This document shows, in pieces, positions 1 through 6,393 of a stretch of 10,582 bases of DNA (positions within the stretch are counted from its first letter, which is position 1; each line of letters opens with the position of its first letter). The position numbers were made by a program, and so were the translations under genes. This DNA comes from an uncultured Flavobacterium sp. GTDB taxonomy: Bacteria > Bacteroidota > Bacteroidia > Flavobacteriales > Flavobacteriaceae. The notes below the pieces were generated by a model that was given only the letters and a program-made list of their open reading frames with translations, was not told the origin of the DNA and did no database searches. The DNA lies in contig NZ_CAMLMK010000093.1 in NCBI RefSeq assembly GCF_946481155.1, positions 1-10,582 on the forward strand, read 5' to 3'.

Positions 1-1085
1 GAGACGATGTCCCTGCACCTGGATTGTTAGGCTACACCGATAATTGCGACGACGCCGGAAGTGTATTAGGAGTAGATGTTTCCGATGGCAATACCTGTCC
101 TGAGACCATCACCAGAACATGGAGCTTCACCGATGCCTGCGGTAACGCAGCAAGCGTAAGCCAAACCATTACTGTTGATGATACTATTGCACCGGTATTT
201 GATGTAGATCCTGCGGATCAGACAATAGACTGTGGTGTAACACCTGTCTTTGGTACACCGCATGCTACTGATAATTGTGATGAAAATCCAATTATTAATG
301 ATTTAGGTATAGTAGTAGTAATTAATCCGGATGGTACAGTAACTCATACACAATCGTGGACAGCTACTGATGCCTGTGGTAATGTTTCCGCTGCAATAAC
401 TCAAGTCATTACAGTATTGGCTTGTAACGAAGGTTGTACATTAGGTTACTGGAAAAACCATACCGACAGATGGTGTTCATCTTACACCCCTTCAATGACA
501 TTTGGTAGTGTATTTGTAAATGCACCGTCTAATCTTGCTAATTTAACTTTATTGCAAGCACTGAATGCAAGAGGTGGAGGTATTTATAACCTAGCCCGTC
601 AAGGGGTAGCCGCTTTACTAAATGCTTGTAGTGATGAAGTTGATTATCCAGCGCCTTATTTAGACAATCCTCAAGCTGTTATAGATGCTGTTAACGCAGC
701 GTTCTTAGCCGGAGGAAATGCACCTGGACAATTGGCAACACAATTGGATGATCTTAACAATTCCGGATGTCCATTAGGAGGAACACCTGCTGATCCATCT
801 GGAGTAGCTAGTGGTACTTCTAATTCTGCTAACTTCACTGCATATCCAGTTCCTTTCAAAGAATATATCATTATTAGATATGACTTCAATGAGCGCACTA
901 AAGCACGAATTGAATTCTTTGATGCGAAAGGAATGTTCTTGATGGCTTACGACGATACCGACGCTTACTTTAATAAAGAAGTGAAAGTAGATATTACGTT
1001 CAATCACGGTGAAGGACAAATGTTCTTTGTGAAAGTGATCACTGAAAAAGGCGTAACTACGAAAAAAGTAATTTCCAAAAATTAA
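1..1085 (+). CDS. C-terminal part of a secreted HYR-repeat adhesin-like protein with T9SS sorting domain (5' end outside window)
   Basis: The reading frame is open from the first full codon (position 3) to the TAA at 1083-1085, so the gene starts upstream of the window; the TTG at 24 is an internal Leu codon. About 360 residues are visible. Two HYR-like immunoglobulin-type repeats come first (about 3-200 and 200-420), each with the pattern TDNCD ... W.{2}TDACGN. Next is a Cys-rich segment (about 423-800) opening with CNEGCTLGYWKNH, a motif I have seen in bacterial surface proteins but whose function I do not know. From about 831 a region starting AYPVPF and ending VKVITEKGVTTKKVISKN fits a type-A T9SS C-terminal domain: Pro-rich start, beta strands, GxxxxKKVI ending. 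Such proteins cross the outer membrane by T9SS and are attached to the cell surface or released. Adhesion is inferred from the repeats; no catalytic domain is visible. Confidence 0.85.
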   Translation, partial: DDVPAPGLLGYTDNCDDAGSVLGVDVSDGNTCPETITRTWSFTDACGNAASVSQTITVDDTIAPVFDVDPADQTIDCGVTPVFGTPHATDNCDENPIINDLGIVVVINPDGTVTHTQSWTATDACGNVSAAITQVITVLACNEGCTLGYWKNHTDRWCSSYTPSMTFGSVFVNAPSNLANLTLLQALNARGGGIYNLARQGVAALLNACSDEVDYPAPYLDNPQAVIDAVNAAFLAGGNAPGQLATQLDDLNNSGCPLGGTPADPSGVASGTSNSANFTAYPVPFKEYIIIRYDFNERTKARIEFFDAKGMFLMAYDDTDAYFNKEVKVDITFNHGEGQMFFVKVITEKGVTTKKVISKN

Positions 1086-1105
1086 ATTCTATTAACTAAT
1101 TAAAA

Positions 1106-1136
1106 GAAAAAGGCTGGTGAAACCCAGCCTTTTTTA
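1106..1136. terminator. Bidirectional Rho-independent terminator between convergent genes
   Basis: The inverted repeat AGGCTGG (1111-1117) / CCAGCCT (1124-1130) has a 6-base loop. It is preceded by an A run and followed by a T run, so it can terminate both the adhesin-like gene (+) and the acyl-CoA dehydrogenase gene (-), whose stop is at 1155. Confidence 0.9.
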
Positions 1137-1154
1137 TTTTGCATAAAACAATAA

Positions 1155-2294
1155 TTATTTTGCTATCCCTCTTGAGATCACTATTCTTTGGATTTCAGAA
1201 GTTCCTTCGTAAATCTGGGTAATTTTTGCATCACGCATCATACGCTCTACATGGTACTCACTTACATAACCATTTCCTCCGTGAATCTGAACTGCTTCAA
1301 CTGTCGTGTTCATTGCCACTTCAGAAGCATATAATTTTGCCATAGCACCGGAAAGTGAAATATCCTCTCCCGCATCTTTTTCACAAGCCGCTTTATAACA
1401 TAACATTCTCGCTGCCGTAATCTGCGTGGCCATATCAGCTAATTTGAAAGCGATAGCCTGATGTTGGATAATCGGTTTTTTGAATGCAATACGTTCCTGT
1501 GAATATTTCAGTGCCAATTCATAAGCACCTGATGCGATACCCAATGCCTGAGAAGCAATACCGATACGACCTCCGTTTAACACCGCCATAGCGAAGTTAA
1601 ATCCGAAGCCGTCTGCACCGATTCTGTTTTCTTTAGGAACTTTCACATCCGAGAACATTAACGAATGTGTGTCAGAACCACGAATGCCCATTTTCTTTTC
1701 TTTCGGTCCGATAGAGAAACCTTCCCATCCTTTTTCAACGATGAAAGCATTGATACCTTTGTGACCTTTTTCAACGTCAGTCTGTGCAATTACAATATAA
1801 GTAGAAGCTGTTCCTCCGTTGGTAATCCAGTTTTTAGTACCGTTTAATAAGTAATAATCGCCTTTGTCGATTGCTGTAGTTTTTTGCGAAGTTGCATCCG
1901 AACCAGCTTCCGGCTCAGACAAACAGAATGCTCCGATAACATCCCCTTTAGCAAGCGGCATTAAATATTTCATTTTTTGTTCTTCGTTGCAGAATTTTTC
2001 TAAACCAGCACAAACCAAAGAGTTGTTAACTGACATTACTACCGCTGCAGAAGCATCAATTTTTGCAATTTCTTCCATTGCCACTACATAGGAAACGCTG
2101 TCCAATCCGGCACCACCGTATTTTGGATCCACCATCATGCCTAAGAAGCCAAGTTCCGCCATTTTCTTCACTTGCTCCGTTGGAAATTTCGAATGTTCGT
2201 CTCTTTCAATTACACCCGGCAACAATTCAGTTTGAGCAAAATCTCTCGCCGCCTGCTGAATCATCAACTGTTCTTCGTTTAAATTAAAATTCAT
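1155..2294 (-). CDS. Acyl-CoA dehydrogenase (short/medium-chain type)
   Basis: This is a 379-residue flavoprotein, the usual full length for the family. It catalyses FAD-dependent alpha,beta-dehydrogenation of acyl-CoA, the first step of beta-oxidation or a step of branched-chain amino-acid breakdown, passing electrons to ETF. Both family signatures are present: GAFCLSEPEAGSD at 121-133 and QIHGGNGY...RMMRDAKI at 336-358. The catalytic base is Glu363 in QIYEGTSEIQR, the position used by butyryl/short-chain enzymes (isovaleryl and long-chain enzymes place it elsewhere). The exact chain length cannot be read from sequence. The start at ATG 2294-2292 gives the standard N-terminus (MNFNLNEEQLM), and a good promoter lies upstream. 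It is monocistronic, ends at the shared bidirectional terminator, and has no electron-transfer or thiolase gene beside it. Confidence 0.95.
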   Translation of the reverse strand: MNFNLNEEQLMIQQAARDFAQTELLPGVIERDEHSKFPTEQVKKMAELGFLGMMVDPKYGGAGLDSVSYVVAMEEIAKIDASAAVVMSVNNSLVCAGLEKFCNEEQKMKYLMPLAKGDVIGAFCLSEPEAGSDATSQKTTAIDKGDYYLLNGTKNWITNGGTASTYIVIAQTDVEKGHKGINAFIVEKGWEGFSIGPKEKKMGIRGSDTHSLMFSDVKVPKENRIGADGFGFNFAMAVLNGGRIGIASQALGIASGAYELALKYSQERIAFKKPIIQHQAIAFKLADMATQITAARMLCYKAACEKDAGEDISLSGAMAKLYASEVAMNTTVEAVQIHGGNGYVSEYHVERMMRDAKITQIYEGTSEIQRIVISRGIAK

Positions 2295-2337
2295 TTTATT
2301 TTCAGTGTTTTGTTTTTATGTCCTTTAAAAAAGTTTC

Positions 2338-2368
2338 CAAATATAGACCATAAATATCATATTTTCAA
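2338..2368 (-). promoter_or_regulatory. Promoter of the acyl-CoA dehydrogenase gene
   Basis: On the minus strand, TTG (2368-2366), a 20-base spacer and TATATTTG (2345-2338) match the Bacteroidota sigma-factor consensus TTG / TAnnTTTG. The start codon is about 43 bases downstream. Confidence 0.7.
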
Positions 2369-2378
2369 TAGGATTGTC

Positions 2379-2386
2379 TAATTTTG
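2379..2386 (+). promoter_or_regulatory. Possible -7 element of anmK promoter
   Basis: TAATTTTG matches TAnnTTTG, but there is no TTG at the expected upstream distance. It ends only 4 bases before the anmK ATG at 2391, so a transcript made from it would have almost no 5' leader. Confidence 0.4.
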
Positions 2387-2390
2387 ACGG

Positions 2391-3464
2391 ATGCAAAATA
2401 AGACCTATAACGTAGTGGGAGTAATGTCGGGCACTTCGCTGGACGGAGTGGATTTGGCTCACATTCATTTTTCTTCAGAAAACGGGAAGTGGGCGTTTCA
2501 GATTTCTGAAAGTGAAACCGTTAGCTATTCCAATGCATGGGTAAGCCGATTAAAAAAAGCAGTAGATTTTTCGGAAGAAGAGTTGCGAAAACTCAACGAA
2601 GATTACACTAAAACATTAGCCGAAATCATCTCAGATTTTATCCAAAAAAATAAGATTGAAAACCTCGACGCAGTATGTTCGCACGGTCATACCATCTTGC
2701 ATCAGCCCCAAAACGGATTCACGCTTCAAATTGGAAACCTGCCAAAAATAGCCGAATTGATACACCAGAAAGTAGTTTGCGATTTTCGGGTACAAGATGT
2801 GCAACTGGGCGGACAAGGCGCTCCGTTAGTACCGATTGGCGACCGGATTTTGTTTTCTGATTATAGCTATTGTTTGAATTTGGGCGGATTCTCTAATGTT
2901 TCTTTTGAAGAAAACGGAACCAGAATTGCGTTTGATATTTCCGCCGTAAATACGGTACTGAATTTTTATGCGGATAAACTCGGACTGAAATACGACGATA
3001 AAGGAAACATCGCCAGAAGCGGAAAAATTTCAGAAGAATTGCTGTCCGAATTAAATGCGCTCGATTTCTATAGAAAACCCTATCCGAAATCACTTGGTTT
3101 TGAATTCGTAAAAACTGTACTGCTTCCGATGATTGAAAACTATTCGATTTCGATTGAAGACAAACTACGGACTTTCACCGAACATATTGCGATTCAGATT
3201 GCCCTGTCATTGCCGAAAAAATCAGGAAGCCTTCTGGTAACCGGTGGTGGAGCGTATAATGATTTTCTGATCGAACGCATGCAAACTCATCTTCCGGAAA
3301 TGAAAATCGAAATCCCGGATGCAAAAACCATCGAATTTAAAGAAGCTTTAATCTTTGCTCTGCTCGGCGTTTTGAGACTTCACGGAGAGATAAATGTACT
3401 GGCAAGCGTGACGGGGGCAATGCATGATCATAGTTCCGGCGAAGTTTATGAATTTAGTTCATGA
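2391..3464 (+). CDS. anmK: Anhydro-N-acetylmuramic acid kinase
   Basis: The 357 residues are close to the usual family length of about 370. The enzyme opens the 1,6-anhydro ring of anhydro-MurNAc and phosphorylates it with ATP to give MurNAc-6-phosphate, a cytoplasmic step in recycling of cell-wall peptidoglycan. Family motifs are clear: GVMSGTSLDGVD at 10-21, SHGHT at 97-101, DFRVQDVQLGGQGAPLVP at 131-148 (Asp136 is the likely catalytic base), LNLGGFSN at 162-169 and LLVTGGGAYN at 281-290. The motif usually written FDxGPGN reads FDISAVN at 181-187, a variant in an otherwise intact enzyme. The ATG at 2391 leaves only the minimal N-terminus before the MSGTS loop, so the start is well fixed. 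No murQ or other recycling gene is adjacent. The 3' end overlaps the convergent hydrolase gene by 11 bases. Confidence 0.95.
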   Translation: MQNKTYNVVGVMSGTSLDGVDLAHIHFSSENGKWAFQISESETVSYSNAWVSRLKKAVDFSEEELRKLNEDYTKTLAEIISDFIQKNKIENLDAVCSHGHTILHQPQNGFTLQIGNLPKIAELIHQKVVCDFRVQDVQLGGQGAPLVPIGDRILFSDYSYCLNLGGFSNVSFEENGTRIAFDISAVNTVLNFYADKLGLKYDDKGNIARSGKISEELLSELNALDFYRKPYPKSLGFEFVKTVLLPMIENYSISIEDKLRTFTEHIAIQIALSLPKKSGSLLVTGGGAYNDFLIERMQTHLPEMKIEIPDAKTIEFKEALIFALLGVLRLHGEINVLASVTGAMHDHSSGEVYEFSS

Positions 3465-4290
3465 CAAAATCGGTAACTTTTTTTACTAATTCCTTACTTT
3501 TTAAATCGTGACCCAATCCTTCCGTAAGGAGCAATTGGCTGTTTTTCCAATGCTTATTTAATCGTACGGAATGATTAAAGCTGGTAGCCAAATCATTTTT
3601 ATCGTGTATGATTAAAGCGGGAACAGCAATGCTTTCCGCAAATTTGGCACTCGAAAAGTAGCTGGGTAATTTTCCTAATTGTTCCTGAAATTCATCAATG
3701 ATCAGGTTGACGGATTTCGTCGTTAATCCTAATGTTTGTTTATAAAAATCAAAAAAATCGGAAGCCTCACCGGGAGCGCCCATAATAACTGCTTTTTCAA
3801 TAGGATGTTCTTTATAATGGTCTAAGAAATAAGTTGTTGCGAATCCGCCGATGGAATGACTTACAATTGACGTAATATCCTGATTTAGCCGTAAAAAAGC
3901 GTCGATAACTTTAGCATACAAAACAACATGAATGGTCTTGCCCGAAGATAAACCATGAGCCGGCGCATCCAGCGCATATACCGTAAAATCATTTTTGACC
4001 AAATGCTCAATATAATTTTTCCAGCGGAACGAATGGCTGGCCCAACCATGTACCAAAAGTATTTTTTTACTTCCGCCGCCCCATCTGTACGTTTGGATTT
4101 TATAACCTTCCAAATTAAGGCTATCTGCTATTCCTTTTTGCAAAAATTCCAATTGATGTGGTTTTACTTTTCGGGCAAATGGATTGCAAAAAAGCAGAAA
4201 GCCGTCTTTTTTTAGTTTTTTCGGATGTGTAAAAGACAGTAAATTGAAATAAAACCCTATAAATTTTTGCATTATTTTTTTAGAATTCAT
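3454..4290 (-). CDS. Alpha/beta hydrolase
   Basis: This 278-residue protein has an alpha/beta-hydrolase fold. The oxyanion-hole motif LLVHGW is at 78-83. The nucleophile elbow is SHSIGG with Ser146, so the usual first Gly of GxSxG is Ser. The probable acid is Asp233 in HDKNDL, and the catalytic His is His261 in GLGHDL. An ALDAPAHGLS strand/turn at 106-115 is typical of the family. No signal peptide is evident, so it is probably cytoplasmic. The substrate is unknown: an esterase, thioesterase or lactonase activity would all fit. It lies 50 bases downstream of a TetR-family gene on the same strand, with a palindromic operator in the gap, so it is probably repressed by that protein and induced by a compound it may act on (inference). 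The ATG at 4290 is chosen; the next in-frame Met is only six residues on. Confidence 0.9.
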   Translation of the reverse strand: MNSKKIMQKFIGFYFNLLSFTHPKKLKKDGFLLFCNPFARKVKPHQLEFLQKGIADSLNLEGYKIQTYRWGGGSKKILLVHGWASHSFRWKNYIEHLVKNDFTVYALDAPAHGLSSGKTIHVVLYAKVIDAFLRLNQDITSIVSHSIGGFATTYFLDHYKEHPIEKAVIMGAPGEASDFFDFYKQTLGLTTKSVNLIIDEFQEQLGKLPSYFSSAKFAESIAVPALIIHDKNDLATSFNHSVRLNKHWKNSQLLLTEGLGHDLKSKELVKKVTDFVMN

Positions 4291-4303
4291 AATTATTTTC
4301 TTT

Positions 4304-4334
4304 TAAAGATACCGATCGGTATCAATTTATATAA
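4304..4334 (-). promoter_or_regulatory. Probable hydrolase promoter, overlapped by operator
   Basis: On the minus strand, TATCTTTA (4311-4304) is one base from TAnnTTTG, with TTA (4334-4332) 20 bases upstream in the -33 place. The element is weaker than the tetR promoter. The palindrome at 4308-4323 covers half of the -7 box, as expected for repression by blocking polymerase. Confidence 0.4.
4308..4323. promoter_or_regulatory. TetR-type operator in front of the hydrolase gene
   Basis: GATACCGATCGGTATC is a perfect 16-bp palindrome. It differs at one base from the palindrome before the tetR gene (4942-4957). Both its position over the promoter and its similarity to the second site support binding by the adjacent TetR-family protein. 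Confidence 0.8.
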
Positions 4335-4340
4335 ATTTTT

Positions 4341-4934
4341 TTACAGTAATATGTCGGAAACAATCCAGTTTTTTAAGTGGTTCACTACAATCTCGATATC
4401 AGAATTTGAATTTTGCAGTTTGCTCATCATCACGCCGCCTTCAAGTGTTGAAATCAGTATAGTTGCGACCAATTTTTCGTTAACTAAATTTCTGACTTGT
4501 TTGTGTGTTTTTCCATTGATGATTATTTTCTCCACAGAGTTACGGAAAACAGCTAGAGCCTGTTGTGCTTTTTGCTTCAATTCTAAGTTAGTATCATCAA
4601 CTTCTACCGCGACATTCAGTAATGGGCAACCGCCAATAATAAATGGATTTGTAACGTAACTCTGGAACAAATTGAGCACACAAAACAGCTTGTCCCGAGT
4701 GTTGTTTTCAGCCTTGATTTTCTCATTTAAAGTCATGAAAATTGCCTGCATCATTTTTTGGAAAGCTTCAATTTCGAGGCTCTCTTTACTCTCAAAATGT
4801 CTGTAAATGGCACCTTTAGTTAAGCCTGTAGCCTCAGTGATATCGCTCAATGACGTAGATTTATACCCTTTTGTATTAAAAAGGGCAGTTGCTTCGTTGA
4901 GCACTTTTGCTTTTGTTATTTCCGACGATCTCAT
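4341..4934 (-). CDS. TetR/AcrR-family transcriptional repressor
   Basis: With the start at ATG 4934 the protein has 197 residues, typical for the family. The N-terminal helix-turn-helix is textbook: residues 28-47 contain SLSDITEATGLTKGAIYRHF, followed by ESKESL. The C-terminal ligand/dimer domain carries IIGGCPLLNVAVEVDD, with Cys103 in a context resembling the GCxxxNLAAE segment of NemR-like regulators. In E. coli NemR the Cys at about this place (Cys106) senses oxidants and electrophiles; the same role here is only an inference. A longer frame opens at ATG 4967, but this codon falls in the -33 element and would place the operator inside the gene, so the shorter start is preferred. Paired operators before this gene and before the downstream hydrolase predict autorepression and control of the hydrolase. 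Confidence 0.92.
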   Translation of the reverse strand: MRSSEITKAKVLNEATALFNTKGYKSTSLSDITEATGLTKGAIYRHFESKESLEIEAFQKMMQAIFMTLNEKIKAENNTRDKLFCVLNLFQSYVTNPFIIGGCPLLNVAVEVDDTNLELKQKAQQALAVFRNSVEKIIINGKTHKQVRNLVNEKLVATILISTLEGGVMMSKLQNSNSDIEIVVNHLKNWIVSDILL

Positions 4935-4937
4935 ATG

Positions 4938-4967
4938 CAAAGATACCAATCGGTATCTAAATGACAA
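4938..4967 (-). promoter_or_regulatory. tetR promoter, probably leaderless
   Basis: On the minus strand, TTG (4967-4965), a 19-base spacer and TATCTTTG (4945-4938) fit the Bacteroidota consensus exactly. The ATG at 4934 begins 4 bases after the -7 box, so transcription should start at or next to the start codon. The operator fills the spacer next to the -7 box and overlaps it. Confidence 0.65.
4942..4957. promoter_or_regulatory. TetR-type operator in front of tetR (autoregulation)
   Basis: GATACCAATCGGTATC has two perfect 6-base arms (GATACC/GGTATC) around a 4-base centre. It matches the hydrolase operator at 15 of 16 positions and lies between the -33 and -7 elements of the tetR promoter. 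Confidence 0.8.
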
Positions 4968-5007
4968 AAAAAAATAAATTTTCTTTTTTACATTGTTTGA
5001 AACACCC

Positions 5008-5015
5008 TAGATTTG
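5008..5015 (+). promoter_or_regulatory. Probable -7 element for the amino-acid dehydrogenase gene
   Basis: TAGATTTG matches TAnnTTTG. The expected -33 position is T-rich but lacks a clear TTG. Initiation here would give a leader of about 65 bases containing the hairpin at 5046-5068. Confidence 0.45.
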
Positions 5016-5045
5016 CATATCAAAAATTACATTTTACGGATGAAA

Positions 5046-5068
5046 TTGCAACAAAGAAAATGTTGCGA
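5046..5068 (+). other. Hairpin in the leader of the dehydrogenase gene
   Basis: GCAACA (5048-5053) and TGTTGC (5061-5066) form a perfect 6-bp stem with a 7-base A-rich loop. A G-T and a T-A pair extend it outward. It ends 18 bases before the ATG at 5085 and has no T run, so it is not a terminator. It could be an operator or an RNA stability or translation element; the function is unknown. Confidence 0.35.
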
Positions 5069-5084
5069 ACCATAAAGAATAAAC

Positions 5085-6320
5085 ATGTCAGATATGAAAG
5101 ATTTATTAAAGAAATTTGAAAATAAAGAACCTGAAGTAGTGTTCCATTGGAAAGATGCAGAAACGGATGCAGAGGGATGGACGGTAATCAATTCCCTTCG
5201 CGGTGGTGCTGCGGGTGGAGGAACACGTATGCGTAAAGGTTTGGATATGAACGAAGTGCTTTCATTGGCAAAAACCATGGAAGTGAAATTTTCGGTTTCT
5301 GGTCCTGCGATTGGCGGAGCGAAATCCGGAATTAATTTTGACCCGAACGATCCAAGAAAAAAAGAGGTTTTACAGCGTTGGTATAAAGCGGTTTCCCCGC
5401 TATTGAAAAGCTATTACGGTACTGGTGGTGATTTAAACGTAGATGAAATTCACGAAGTAATCCCGATGACGGAAGCTTGTGGTGTCTGGCACCCGCAGGA
5501 AGGTGTTTTTAATGGGCATTTCAAACCGACTGAAGCTGATAAAATCAACCGTATCGGGCAATTGCGACAAGGTGTGGTGAAAGTGATTGAAAATACGACA
5601 TTCTCTCCGGATGTGACTAAAAAGTATACGGTAGCCGATATGATTACCGGTTATGGTGTAGCTCAGGCAGTTCGTCATTTCTACGATATTTACGGAGGAA
5701 AGGTTGAAGGTAAAAGAGCAATTGTTCAGGGCTTCGGAAACGTTGGTTCTGCGGCGGCTTTTTATTTAGCTGAAATGGGCGCTAAAGTGGTAGGTATCAT
5801 CGACAGAGACGGTGGCGTGATTAACGAAAACGGATTCTCTTTCGAGGAAATTACAACTTTATTCCTTAACAAAAATGGAAATACATTAGTATCGGACAAA
5901 ATGATTCCGTTTGACGAAATCAATTCTAAAATATGGTCGATTGGTGCAGAGATTTTTGCTCCGTGCGCGGCTTCAAGATTAGTAACAAAAGAACAGGTAG
6001 ATAGCATGGCTGCTTCAGGATTAGAAGTAATTTCGTGTGGTGCCAATGTTCCTTTCGCCGATAAAGAAATTTTCTTCGGCCCGATTATGGAAGAAGTGGA
6101 CAGCAAGGTGAGTTTGATTCCTGATTTTATTTCTAACTGCGGAATGGCACGTGTTTTTGCTTATTTCATGGAGAAAAAAGTTGCGATGACAGACGAAGCG
6201 ATTTTCAGTGATACTTCAGATATTATTAAGAAAGCTATCGAGAAAACACATGCTGTAAGTTCGGATAAGAAAAACATCAGTGCAAGAGCTTTTGAGATTG
6301 CATTGAAACAATTGGTATAA
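5085..6320 (+). CDS. Glu/Leu/Phe/Val family amino-acid dehydrogenase
   Basis: This 411-residue NAD(P)-dependent enzyme catalyses reversible oxidative deamination of an amino acid to a 2-oxo acid and ammonia. The N-terminal domain carries the glycine-rich substrate loop VSGPAIGGAKSGI with catalytic Lys80, a second candidate Lys at 68, and a conserved acidic residue at 116 (TGGDLNVDE). The Rossmann domain starts near residue 185, with GFGNVG at 216-221 and Asp240 at the end of the second strand (GIIDRDG), which suggests NAD rather than NADP (inference). The length lies between typical leucine dehydrogenases (about 365) and hexameric glutamate dehydrogenases (about 420-450), so the amino acid cannot be named safely. 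The ATG at 5085 opens MSDMKDLLKKF; no Shine-Dalgarno sequence is seen. No terminator is visible in the 73-base gap to the tonB-like gene, so read-through is possible. Confidence 0.93.
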   Translation: MSDMKDLLKKFENKEPEVVFHWKDAETDAEGWTVINSLRGGAAGGGTRMRKGLDMNEVLSLAKTMEVKFSVSGPAIGGAKSGINFDPNDPRKKEVLQRWYKAVSPLLKSYYGTGGDLNVDEIHEVIPMTEACGVWHPQEGVFNGHFKPTEADKINRIGQLRQGVVKVIENTTFSPDVTKKYTVADMITGYGVAQAVRHFYDIYGGKVEGKRAIVQGFGNVGSAAAFYLAEMGAKVVGIIDRDGGVINENGFSFEEITTLFLNKNGNTLVSDKMIPFDEINSKIWSIGAEIFAPCAASRLVTKEQVDSMAASGLEVISCGANVPFADKEIFFGPIMEEVDSKVSLIPDFISNCGMARVFAYFMEKKVAMTDEAIFSDTSDIIKKAIEKTHAVSSDKKNISARAFEIALKQLV

Positions 6321-6393
6321 TTCTTGTATATTTAGTCTCCAACATAACAAATAAACACTATTTTCGTTTGTATTGTTAGTAAGAGTAACTATT

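Noticed and set aside
4935..4967. Upstream start for the TetR gene (11 extra residues)
   Set aside because: This stretch contains the operator and the -33 and -7 promoter elements, and the family N-terminus fits the start at 4934.
6373..6393. TTG start for the TonB-like protein
   Set aside because: Two ATG codons follow at 6394 and 6397, directly before a normal N-terminal segment and membrane helix.
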